NCBI GenBank assembly: GCA_029862205.1
Contig: JAOTXT010000013.1
Span: 1 to 64,000 of the forward strand
Length of the DNA: 64,000 bases
Source: Paracoccaceae bacterium
GTDB lineage: Bacteria > Pseudomonadota > Alphaproteobacteria > Rhodobacterales > Rhodobacteraceae
Reading direction: 5' to 3'
Shown: positions 49,426-57,500 of the stretch, piece after piece
Layout: every line of letters begins with the position of its first letter
Position numbering within the stretch: the stretch's first letter is position 1
Notes under the pieces: generated by a model
What the model saw: only the letters and a program-made list of their open reading frames with translations
The model's database searches: none
What the model was told of the DNA's origin: nothing
Made by a program: the position numbers and the translations under genes

Positions 49426-51111
49426 ATGACAAATCCTGGCGAAAACCCGAGGCATAACATCCGCGACATCCGCGCCCCGCGCGGGCCGGAACTCAACTGC
49501 CGGTCTTGGGCCACCGAGGCGCCCTACAGGATGCTGCACAACAACCTGGACGCCGAGGTTGCCGAAAATCCTCACGAACTCGTCGTCTATGGCGGCATCG
49601 GCCGGGCGGCGCGCACCTGGAAGGACTTCGATCTGATCGCCCAGACCCTGAAGACCATCTCGGACGAGGAGACGCTGCTGGTCCAGTCCGGCAAGCCGGT
49701 GGGTGTTTTCCCGACCCACAAGGACGCGCCGCGTGTTCTGATCGCCAACTCGAACCTCGTGCCCCACTGGGCCGATTGGGACCATTTCAACAAGCTCGAT
49801 AAGCTGGGCCTGATGATGTACGGCCAGATGACCGCCGGGTCCTGGATCTATATCGGCACCCAGGGCATCGTTCAGGGCACCTACGAGACCTTCGCCGAGG
49901 CCGGGCGTCAGCATTTCGGTGGCGATCTGACGGGCAAATGGATCCTGACCGCGGGGCTCGGCGGCATGGGCGGGGCGCAGCCGCTGGCCGCGGTCTTCGC
50001 TGGGGCCTGCTGTTTGGCGGTCGAATGCGATCCGGACCGGATCGACTTCCGCCTGCGCACGAAGTATCTCGACGAGAAGGCCGACAGCTTGGACGAGGCG
50101 CTGGCGATGATCGATCGCTGGACCAAGGCCGGCGAGGCGAAATCCGTCGGTTTGCTCGGCAATGCCGGCGAGGTCGTGCCCGAATTGCACCGGCGTGGCG
50201 TGAAACCGGACATCCTGACCGATCAGACCTCGGCCCACGATCCGCTACGCGGATACCTGCCGGTCGGCTGGAAACTGGCCGAATGGCGGGCGAAGCAGGA
50301 GAGCGACCCGGAGGCGGTCGAGACGGCCGCCCGCGCATCCATGAAAGCCCAGGTCGCGGCGATGGTCGCCTTCCACGACGATGGCGTGGCGACGCTCGAC
50401 TATGGCAACAACATCCGGCAGGTGGCGCTGGAGGAGGGGCTTAAGGACGCATTCAGCTTTCCCGGCTTCGTGCCGGCCTATATCCGGCCCTTGTTTTGCC
50501 GGGGCGTCGGTCCATTCCGCTGGTGCGCGCTAAGCGGCGATCCGGAGGACGTCTACAAGACCGACGCCAAGGTGAAGGAGCTGATGCCGGATGATGCGCA
50601 CCTGCACCAATGGCTGGACATGGCGCGCGCACGCATCGCCTTCCAGGGCCTGCCCGCGCGCATTTGCTGGGTGGGCCTGGGCGACCGCCACCGCCTCGGC
50701 CTCGCCTTCAACGAAATGGTCGCCAGTGGCGAGTTGAAGGCGCCGGTGGTGATCGGTCGCGATCACCTCGACTCTGGCTCCGTTGCCAGCCCCAACCGCG
50801 AGACCGAAGCGATGAAGGACGGCTCGGACGCGGTCTCGGACTGGCCGCTGCTAAACGCTCTCCTGAACACCGCCTCCGGCGCCACCTGGGTCAGCCTCCA
50901 CCATGGCGGCGGGGTCGGGATGGGGTTCAGCCAGCACGCCGGCATGGTGATCGTCTGCGACGGGACCGAGGATGCGGCGCGGCGGATCGAGCGCGTCCTC
51001 TGGAACGACCCCGCCACCGGCGTCATGCGCCACGCGGATGCGGGCTACGAAATCGCGATGGAATGCGCGAAGGAGCACGCGCTGCGGCTGCCGGGGATCT
51101 TGGGGAATTGA
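49426..51111 (+). CDS. hutU: Urocanate hydratase
   Basis: 561 aa NAD+-dependent enzyme that converts urocanate to imidazolonepropionate. N-terminal [26 protein letters not shown], then [53 protein letters not shown] and [19 protein letters not shown] at 49426 with CAGGAGA upstream; the frame extends in front but starts inside the previous gene. The operon ends here at a strong terminator. Confidence 0.97.
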   Translation: MTNPGENPRHNIRDIRAPRGPELNCRSWATEAPYRMLHNNLDAEVAENPHELVVYGGIGRAARTWKDFDLIAQTLKTISDEETLLVQSGKPVGVFPTHKDAPRVLIANSNLVPHWADWDHFNKLDKLGLMMYGQMTAGSWIYIGTQGIVQGTYETFAEAGRQHFGGDLTGKWILTAGLGGMGGAQPLAAVFAGACCLAVECDPDRIDFRLRTKYLDEKADSLDEALAMIDRWTKAGEAKSVGLLGNAGEVVPELHRRGVKPDILTDQTSAHDPLRGYLPVGWKLAEWRAKQESDPEAVETAARASMKAQVAAMVAFHDDGVATLDYGNNIRQVALEEGLKDAFSFPGFVPAYIRPLFCRGVGPFRWCALSGDPEDVYKTDAKVKELMPDDAHLHQWLDMARARIAFQGLPARICWVGLGDRHRLGLAFNEMVASGELKAPVVIGRDHLDSGSVASPNRETEAMKDGSDAVSDWPLLNALLNTASGATWVSLHHGGGVGMGFSQHAGMVIVCDGTEDAARRIERVLWNDPATGVMRHADAGYEIAMECAKEHALRLPGILGN

Positions 51112-51145
51112 GCATCAGGTAAGGGACTGCCGGGGCGTCAGCCCC

Positions 51146-51196
51146 GGATCGCGCCCGACCCGCCCCCAGGGCGGGCGCGATCCTCATCGCTTTTTT
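51146..51196 (+). terminator. Strong rho-independent terminator after hutU
   Basis: A 12-bp stem pairs 51146-51157 with 51172-51183, followed by seven nucleotides and a T6 run (51191-51196). A shorter CGGGGC/GCCCCG hairpin lies just upstream. Ends the hutI operon. Confidence 0.88.
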
Positions 51197-51291
51197 GAGA
51201 GTCTGTTCATTCAGGTTTGATCCCTATTGACGCAGCCACCCTCGATGGGCTCCGCTCGGCGAGGTCGATCACACCCGAGGAGCCCCGCCCC

Positions 51292-53712
51292 ATGAAATCC
51301 CACACCCAGGTCCTGGTCATCGGCGGTGGCGTCGTCGGCTGTTCGGTGCTCTACCATCTGACCAAGCTCGGCTGGTCCGACATCATGCTGGTGGAACGCT
51401 CGGAGCTCACCTCCGGCTCGACCTGGCACGCGGCTGGAGGGTTCCACACGCTCAACGCCGACACCAACATGGCGGCGCTGCAGGGCTACACGATCCGGCT
51501 CTACCGCGAGCTCGAGGAGCTTACGGCCATGTCCTGCGGGCTCCACCATGTGGGCGGCGTCACGCTCGCCACCACCCCGGACCGGCTCGATTTCCTGAAG
51601 GCCGAGCGGGCAAAGCACCGCTATATGGGGCTCGAGACCGAGATCGTCGGGCCGGATGAAATCAAGAAACTCTCTCCGATCACCAATACCGAGGGCGTGC
51701 TGGCCGCCCTCTACGATCCGCTGGACGGGCACCTGGACCCCTCGGGCACCACCCATGCCTATGCCCGGGCGGCACGCGATGCCGGCGCCGAGATCGTGCT
51801 GAGGAACCCGGTGCTGGAGACCCATCCGCGGCCCGACGGGTCCTGGGAAGTGGTGACCCGCGACGGCACCATCGTCGCCGAGCATGTGGTCAATGCCGCC
51901 GGCCTCTGGGCCCGCGAAGTGGGCGCGCTGGCCGGCGTCTACCTGCCGCTCCATCCGGTGGAACACCAGTATCTGGTGACCGAGGAGACGCCGGAGGTCT
52001 ACGAGCGTGACGCGGAGCTTCCCCATGTGATGGACCCCGAGGGCGAGTCCTATCTGCGCCAGGAAGGACGCGGGCTGGTGATCGGCTTCTACGAGCAGGA
52101 CATGGACCTTTGGGGCGTCGAGGGCACGCCCGAGGAGTTCGGGCATGAGCTTTTGGAGGACAAGCTCGACCGGATCTCGGACGCAGTCGAGTTCGCCTAT
52201 CGCCGGTTCCCGGTGCTCGAGCGCGCGGGGATCAAGAACATCATCAACGGCCCCTTCACCTTCGCCCCGGACGGCAACCCGCTGATCGGCCCGGTGCCGG
52301 GACTGCGCAACTACTGGGCCGCCTGTGCGGTCATGGCCGGGTTCAGCCAGGGCGGCGGCGTGGGGCTCAGCCTCGCCCAGTGGATGGTCGAGGGCGAACC
52401 CGAGCGCGACGTCTTCGCGGCCGACGTGGCGCGGTTCGGGGACTGGATCACGCCCGGCTATACCCGCGCCAAGGTGCGCGAGAATTACCAGCGGCGTTTC
52501 TCGGTCGGCTACCCGAACGAGGAACTGCCCGCCGCGCGGCCCATGCAGACCACGCCCGCCTATGGCATCTGGAAAGCCCAGCGGGCGGTCTTCGGCGCGG
52601 CCTACGGGATGGAGGCGGTCAACTACTTCGCCCCCGATGGCGAGCCCTTGGAGGAGACGCCGAGCTTCCGCCGCTCGAACGCCTTCGAACCGACGGCCGC
52701 CGAGTGCCGGCCGGTGCGTGAAGCCGTCGGCATCAACGAGATCCACAACTTCGGCAAATACCTAGTGACGGGGCCCGGGGCCCATGCCTGGCTCGACTGG
52801 ATCATGGCCGGGCGGATGCCGAAGACAGGGCGGCTGACCCTGGCGCCGATGCTGAGCCCGTCGGGGCGGCTGGTCGGGGATTTCACGGTTACCGGCATCG
52901 ATCACGACCGGTTCCAACTTACCTCGTCCTACGGCGCCCAAGCCTTCCACATGCGCTGGTTCGAACAGCATCTGCCCGAGACCGGGGTCCATGTGGAGAA
53001 CGTCTCGACCCGCCGGATCGGGTTCCAGATCGCGGGGCCCAGGGCGCGCGACCTGCTGAGCCGGGTCGCCCAGGGGGGCGACGTCTCGAACCAGGCGCTG
53101 CCCTTCATGGCGGCCCAGGATTTCGACATCGGTATCTGCCGGGCGCTGGTGCAGCGGGTCTCGTATACCGGGGATCTCGGCTACGAGATCTACGTGGATG
53201 CCGAGGACCAGGCGGCGCTCTACGGCATCCTGGCCGGAACCGGGGCGGACCTCGGCCTGAAACCCTTCGGGATGCGGGCGATGATGAGCCTGAGGTTGGA
53301 GAAATTCTTCGGCTCGTGGCTGCGCGAGTTCAAGCCGGAATATATGCCGGCCGAGACCGGGATGGACCGGTTCGTTGCCTATAACAAGCCGATGGATTTC
53401 ATCGGCAAGGCAGCCGCGGCGAAGGAGAAGGCCGAGGGCCCGGCGCGCAAGATCTGCGCCTTCGTGGTCGAGGCTGATGACGCCGACGTGGTGGCCTACG
53501 AGCCGATATTCGTGGATGGGGAGGTGGTGGGCTTCTGCACCTCCGGTGGCTATACCCACCACGCGCAGAAATCGGTGGCGCTGGGTTTCCTGCCGGTGGA
53601 GCTGATCGAGGAGGGGCGGGAAGTCGAGATCGAGATTCTGGGGCAAATGCGGCCGGCCCGGCTGGTGACCGAGCCCCTGTTCGATGCCGATGGCGCCCGG
53701 ATGCGGGGGTGA
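51292..53712 (+). CDS. FAD-dependent dimethylglycine/sarcosine dehydrogenase-like protein with GcvT domain
   Basis: 806 aa. Dinucleotide-binding VLVIGGGVVGCSVLYHL, then SGSTWHAAGGFHTLN, which carries the His used for covalent FAD in this family. Next the FAO linker (about residues 340-460) and a C-terminal aminomethyltransferase (GcvT) half with tetrahydrofolate binding expected (GYEIYVDAEDQ, LRLEKFFGSWLREF, GFCTSGGYTHHAQKSVALGF). It demethylates N-methylglycine compounds and hands one-carbon units to THF. GAGGAG at 51277-51282 sits 9 nt before the ATG. Substrate specificity (dimethylglycine, sarcosine or another) is not certain. Confidence 0.92.
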   Translation: MKSHTQVLVIGGGVVGCSVLYHLTKLGWSDIMLVERSELTSGSTWHAAGGFHTLNADTNMAALQGYTIRLYRELEELTAMSCGLHHVGGVTLATTPDRLDFLKAERAKHRYMGLETEIVGPDEIKKLSPITNTEGVLAALYDPLDGHLDPSGTTHAYARAARDAGAEIVLRNPVLETHPRPDGSWEVVTRDGTIVAEHVVNAAGLWAREVGALAGVYLPLHPVEHQYLVTEETPEVYERDAELPHVMDPEGESYLRQEGRGLVIGFYEQDMDLWGVEGTPEEFGHELLEDKLDRISDAVEFAYRRFPVLERAGIKNIINGPFTFAPDGNPLIGPVPGLRNYWAACAVMAGFSQGGGVGLSLAQWMVEGEPERDVFAADVARFGDWITPGYTRAKVRENYQRRFSVGYPNEELPAARPMQTTPAYGIWKAQRAVFGAAYGMEAVNYFAPDGEPLEETPSFRRSNAFEPTAAECRPVREAVGINEIHNFGKYLVTGPGAHAWLDWIMAGRMPKTGRLTLAPMLSPSGRLVGDFTVTGIDHDRFQLTSSYGAQAFHMRWFEQHLPETGVHVENVSTRRIGFQIAGPRARDLLSRVAQGGDVSNQALPFMAAQDFDIGICRALVQRVSYTGDLGYEIYVDAEDQAALYGILAGTGADLGLKPFGMRAMMSLRLEKFFGSWLREFKPEYMPAETGMDRFVAYNKPMDFIGKAAAAKEKAEGPARKICAFVVEADDADVVAYEPIFVDGEVVGFCTSGGYTHHAQKSVALGFLPVELIEEGREVEIEILGQMRPARLVTEPLFDADGARMRG

Positions 53713-53715
53713 GCG

Positions 53716-53729
53716 TCTCACATGTGAGA
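53716..53729. repeat. 14-bp palindrome TCTCACATGTGAGA
   Basis: A perfect dyad immediately after the dehydrogenase stop. It can fold as a short hairpin but has no following T-run, so its function, if any, is unclear. Confidence 0.5.
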
Positions 53730-53863
53730 GCCTCATGAGAGCATTGAATCTAAAGAGAAATTCCGAATATTTACCAAAAAGTAACGGACGGAGCGCGCTG
53801 GTGCGCTTTTTCGCGCAACGGCATTGGCAGGCGTTTGGTGGTGAGCGGCGAACGTTAGAGATG

Positions 53864-54015
53864 GTGGGTGCGCATTTATGCGCACCGGTCGCGGGTGTTG
53901 TGGCCGGGGTGGTGCGCATGAATGCGCACCCTACGGGCGGTTGTGCTGGTGATGTGGAGCGGGATTTATCCCGCCGGTTTGGCGCGAGAAATGGTGGGTT
54001 GAAAACCCACCCTAC
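53864..54015. repeat. Cluster of palindromic repeat units (REP-like)
   Basis: Three hairpin motifs in 150 bp: an inverted repeat with arms 53864-53886 and 53911-53934, a GCGGGAT-TT-ATCCCGC dyad at 53959-53974, and a GGTGGGTT-GAA-AACCCACC dyad at about 53993-54011 ending CCCTAC. The first shares its core with the repeat at 23832-23894. The last overlaps the stop codon of the next gene. The surrounding region 53730-53860 shows no gene, only low-complexity intergenic sequence. Confidence 0.82.
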
Positions 54016-54956
54016 ACCACGTTCCGCATTTCCCGCCCCGCGCGCCACGCGGTCAGGTTCTCTATGAAAAGCCCGTTGAACCGGGTCTCCCAATCGTCCA
54101 CGCCGTCCGAGGCGTGCGGCGTGATCAGCAGGTTCGGGGCGTCCCAAAGGGGGCTGGTCTCGGGCAGTGGCTCGGTGTGGAACACGTCCTGATAGGCGCT
54201 GCCCAAGTGACCGGACTCAAGGGCCGCAATCAGGTCCGCCTCGACCACGTGGCCGCCGCGGGCGGTGTTGATGAACTTGGCGCCGGATTTCATGGCGGCG
54301 AACATCGTGGCATCGAACAGGTCCTCGGTTTCGGGCGTCAGGCGCAGGTGGAGGCTGACGGCGTCAGCCTCGGCGAGGCTGTCGCGGAGTGCTTCGGGCG
54401 GGCGCATCTCGGCGCAGCCCTCGACCGGATCGGGCGAGCGGCGGATGCCGATGACGTGCATCCCCAGGGCTTTGGCCCGGCGGGCGACCTCGCCGCCGAT
54501 GGCGCCGGCGCCGACGATTAGCAGGGTTTGGCCCGCCAGCGGCCGGAACCAATGCTGGCGCCACAGATGCTCGGCCTGTTGCCGGTGATAGCGGAAGAGG
54601 CCTGAATTCATCGCCACCAGGGCGCCGATCACCGTCTCGGCCAGGAACGGCGCGAGCACGCCGACGCAGTTGGTCACGGTCATCCGGTCCGGGTCCCAGC
54701 CCGCCACATGCTCGTAGCCCGAGCCGCCCACATGGAGCCAGCGGACCGAGGGGGCGTCCAGGATCGGGCGGTGGATCTCGGGCCCCAGCAGCATCGACTT
54801 GATCGAGAAAACCGCGTCGGGTTCGTGCCGCGCCAAGGCCGGGGCCAGGTCTTCCGGCCGGGTGACGGTCACGACCTGCTCGTCCGGCAGATGTGCCTCG
54901 ACCTCGCGCGCAAGCGCTTCGGCGTTCTCCGCGTATATCAGCGACGCCGTGCTCAA
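54012..54956 (-). CDS. D-2-hydroxyacid dehydrogenase family protein
   Basis: 314 aa. NAD(P)-binding GAGAIGGEVARR, the arginine in NTARGGHVVEADLI, the glutamate in DVFHTEPLPE and the proton-donor histidine in ITPHASDG. These mark the D-isomer 2-hydroxyacid dehydrogenases, close to glyoxylate/hydroxypyruvate reductases. It is last in a three-gene minus-strand operon; the start overlaps the CoA transferase stop. Substrate not assigned. Confidence 0.9.
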   Translation of the reverse strand: MSTASLIYAENAEALAREVEAHLPDEQVVTVTRPEDLAPALARHEPDAVFSIKSMLLGPEIHRPILDAPSVRWLHVGGSGYEHVAGWDPDRMTVTNCVGVLAPFLAETVIGALVAMNSGLFRYHRQQAEHLWRQHWFRPLAGQTLLIVGAGAIGGEVARRAKALGMHVIGIRRSPDPVEGCAEMRPPEALRDSLAEADAVSLHLRLTPETEDLFDATMFAAMKSGAKFINTARGGHVVEADLIAALESGHLGSAYQDVFHTEPLPETSPLWDAPNLLITPHASDGVDDWETRFNGLFIENLTAWRAGREMRNVV

Positions 54957-56152
54957 TCTTGCAGAATCCCGTCCGTGCGCATCGCGGCGATTTCATCGTC
55001 GGCGAAACCGGCTTCGGCCAGGATCTCGTCCGTGTGTTCACCGATTTTCGCGGGCGCCCGGTCGATCCCGCCGCCGCCATGGGCGAGCTTGAAGCCCGAG
55101 GCGATGAGCTTCATCGGCCCGTAAGGCCCCTCGACCTCCTGGACCACGTCGCGCCAGGCGAGTTGCGGGTGCTCGACCGCCTCGGCCAGCGTGTGGATGC
55201 GCGCGGCGGGGGCGCCTGCTTCGGCCAAGCGGGCCTCCCAGGTCAGGTCGTCGGCCTCGGCGAACGCGGTTTCGATGATCTCGCGCAGCGCGGGTTCGTG
55301 CTCGATCCGCCTCGGCCAGTCCACAAAGCGGGGGTCGTCCAGGATGTCCTCGCGGCCGATGCATTCCAGCAGGTTCCGGAACTGCGCCTCGTTATTGACC
55401 GCCAGCAGGATATGGCCGTCCTTGACCGCGAAGAGGTTGGCGGTGGGGATGCGGCTGACCGCCTGGTTGCCGAACCGGCCCTGGCGGACCCCGGCGATGG
55501 TGTATTCGCAGAGCGTCGGCGAGAGGAAAGCCAGCGTCGAATCCAGCATGGCGACGTCGATCAGCTGGCCCTTGCCAGTGGCGGCCCGCTGGTTGAGCGC
55601 GCTCGACATGGCGAAGGCGGCGGTCATGCCGGTCAGCGCGTCGCAGACGGCGAAGCCCGCGCGGGTCGGCACGCTGTCCGCATGGCCGGTGATCGACATG
55701 ATGCCCGAGGTCGCCTGGATGCGGCCGTCATAGGAGGGCGCGTCCTTGGCGGGACCCTCTCGGCCAAATCCGGAGAGCGCGCAATAGATGAGCTGCGGGT
55801 TGATCCGGAGGAGGTCGTCATAGCCGATGCCCAGGCGGTCCATGACGCCGGGACGGAAGTTCTCGGCGACGATATCCGCCTTCTCCGCCAGGCGTTTGAC
55901 GATCTCGACAGCCTTGGGGTCCTTCAGGTCCAGGGCGATGTTGCGCTTGTTGGCGTTGACCGCGGCCCAGGTTGGGGCCATGCCGCGCTCGGCCCATTCG
56001 GGCGCGCCGGGGGAATAGCGCATGTTCTCGCCGCCCTTGCGCTCGACCTTGATCACGTCGGCGCCGAGCAACGCCAACTGATAGGTGGCGAAGGGGCCGG
56101 CGAAGACCTGGGTGAAGTCGAGGATGCGGACGCCGTCGAAGGGCCGTGTCAT
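54953..56152 (-). CDS. CaiB/BaiF family CoA transferase
   Basis: 399 aa. N-terminal RILDFTQVFAGPFATYQLALLGADVIKVERKGGENMR, AVNANKRNIALDLKDP and NFRPGVMDRLGIGY are diagnostic, and the active-site Asp is probably that of VAMLDSTLAF. It transfers CoA between carboxylic acids. The start overlaps the selenoprotein-B-like gene by 4 nt, which suggests a shared pathway. Confidence 0.93.
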   Translation of the reverse strand: MTRPFDGVRILDFTQVFAGPFATYQLALLGADVIKVERKGGENMRYSPGAPEWAERGMAPTWAAVNANKRNIALDLKDPKAVEIVKRLAEKADIVAENFRPGVMDRLGIGYDDLLRINPQLIYCALSGFGREGPAKDAPSYDGRIQATSGIMSITGHADSVPTRAGFAVCDALTGMTAAFAMSSALNQRAATGKGQLIDVAMLDSTLAFLSPTLCEYTIAGVRQGRFGNQAVSRIPTANLFAVKDGHILLAVNNEAQFRNLLECIGREDILDDPRFVDWPRRIEHEPALREIIETAFAEADDLTWEARLAEAGAPAARIHTLAEAVEHPQLAWRDVVQEVEGPYGPMKLIASGFKLAHGGGGIDRAPAKIGEHTDEILAEAGFADDEIAAMRTDGILQD

Positions 56153-57120
56153 GCGGTCTTCAGCCCGTCCTCGGCGCGGCGTGCCTTGGCGATTTCCTTC
56201 TGGGCGTTGAACTCGGCCCGGCGGCTTTCGACCTCGTCGGCCGGGATGCGCTCGACATTGGAATAGTCGAGCTTCCAGTCCGGGCTGTCGCTCCAGCGGA
56301 CCGGCGACTGGCGGGTCGTGCGCGGGCCGGTGGCGGTCTCGAGCAGGTCGAGCGCCATGGCCAGCGTTGCCTGCTGCGAGGCCTCGTCGTTCGGGCGGCC
56401 CGCCGGGTTGCCGAGCGGGAAGTCGCTGAACAGGAACCGCGGCACGCCCACATGCTCGACGATGTCCTTGGCGCAGCCCATGATCACCGTGTGCAGGCCG
56501 TTCGCCTCCAAGTGCCGGGCGGCGAGCGAGATCGACTGGTGACAGACCGGGCAGTTGGCGAGCAGGACCACGGCGTCGGCGCCGTCCTCGGCGAGCCGGT
56601 CCAGCAGATCGGGGCAGTCCTGGTCGATGCACGTGCGGTGGCTGCGATTGGTGGGCAGGCCGTGGATGCGGGAGGCAAGCGCGCCGATCCGGCCTGCCGC
56701 CGCCGCGCGCTGGATCTGGGCGATGGGCAGCCATGTGCGCGGGTCCTCGGCGGTAGTGTGTTTGCGGTCGATGCCTACATGCGAGATGCGCAGATCGGGC
56801 GCGGGCTCCACGGGCACCGAATAGACCCGGTAGAACTTGGCCGCCGAGTTGTAGGGCGCGCCCGGGCCTTGGTCGCCCTTGTCCGGCTGGTAGGGCGCGG
56901 CAGTGGTGACCAGCGCCACGCGGCACTCCGAAAGTGGCTTCGCGAGCGGAGCGAACGACACGTCGGCGAACTGTGCCCAGCGATAGGGCCGTGGATAGCC
57001 GAGCGCCGCGTAATAGGTGCGCGTGCGCTGCATATACGGCACCGGCACATCGTGGGGCGGGGCGAAACCCAGGTCCTGGTCCAGCGATGCCGGCAGGGTG
57101 TCGTTGTCGAGCTTGTTCAT
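56149..57120 (-). CDS. Cys-containing homologue of glycine/proline reductase selenoprotein B family
   Basis: 323 aa. The key motif is NCPVCHQSISLAARHLEANGLHTV, with C190, C193 and H194. Similar regions in GrdB/PrdB-type proteins carry selenocysteine or cysteine before CHQ. A second CIDQDCPDLL segment is upstream, and FADVSFAPLAKPLSECRVALVTTAAPYQ is at the N-terminus. No in-frame UGA is present. Family members act in reductive cleavage of glycine, betaine or proline, but this aerobic-type relative has an unknown reaction. Position before a CoA transferase and hydroxyacid dehydrogenase suggests a dedicated pathway. Confidence 0.7.
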   Translation of the reverse strand: MNKLDNDTLPASLDQDLGFAPPHDVPVPYMQRTRTYYAALGYPRPYRWAQFADVSFAPLAKPLSECRVALVTTAAPYQPDKGDQGPGAPYNSAAKFYRVYSVPVEPAPDLRISHVGIDRKHTTAEDPRTWLPIAQIQRAAAAGRIGALASRIHGLPTNRSHRTCIDQDCPDLLDRLAEDGADAVVLLANCPVCHQSISLAARHLEANGLHTVIMGCAKDIVEHVGVPRFLFSDFPLGNPAGRPNDEASQQATLAMALDLLETATGPRTTRQSPVRWSDSPDWKLDYSNVERIPADEVESRRAEFNAQKEIAKARRAEDGLKTA

Positions 57121-57173
57121 GCCGTTGCTCTCCGGATGATTGCTTCAAGTATGGCACGGGCATGGGGGCGCCG

Positions 57174-57500
57174 TCACGTCCGGGGTTCGGTTTCCTCGGC
57201 GATCCAATGGGCATAGGCCCAGGCGGACTTCGTGGCCGGAAAGCCCAGGATCGAGGGGGTCTGGTAGCTGTGTATCTCGGAGATGATCTCGGCCAGGGGA
57301 TCGAAAAGGTCGGGCCGCGTCTTCAACTCCAGCGGCACTTCTGTCGCGGTTTCGACCTCGCCCCGCCAACGGTAGAGGCTGTCGATGGGCTGGTGAATGT
57401 TGGCGGCGGCAGCCAGGCGGCGGGCAATGGCCGCGCTGGCGATTTCCTGAGCCTCCGCGTTGGAGGCGCAGTTGACCCGGACGATTAGAATCTCGGTCAT
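57174..57500 (-). CDS. cutA: Divalent-cation tolerance protein CutA family
   Basis: 108 aa. Typical CutA sequence: NCASNAEAQEIASAAIARRLAAAANIH, YRWRGEVETATEVPLELKTRPD and ISEIHSYQTPSILGFPATKS. CutA is a trimeric ferredoxin-like protein with a disputed role in copper tolerance. ATG at 57500 overlaps the fadJ-like stop; the longer frame upstream is not needed. Confidence 0.92.
   Translation of the reverse strand: MTEILIVRVNCASNAEAQEIASAAIARRLAAAANIHQPIDSLYRWRGEVETATEVPLELKTRPDLFDPLAEIISEIHSYQTPSILGFPATKSAWAYAHWIAEETEPRT

Noticed and set aside
51211-52746. Long minus-strand frame opposite the dimethylglycine-dehydrogenase-like gene
   Set aside because: Antisense shadow; the plus-strand gene has clear FAD and GcvT motifs and a good ribosome binding site.
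56149-57120. Selenocysteine use in the GrdB-like gene
   Set aside because: The relevant codons are TGC and TGT for Cys; no in-frame TGA lies within the reading frame and no selenocysteine insertion signal was seen.
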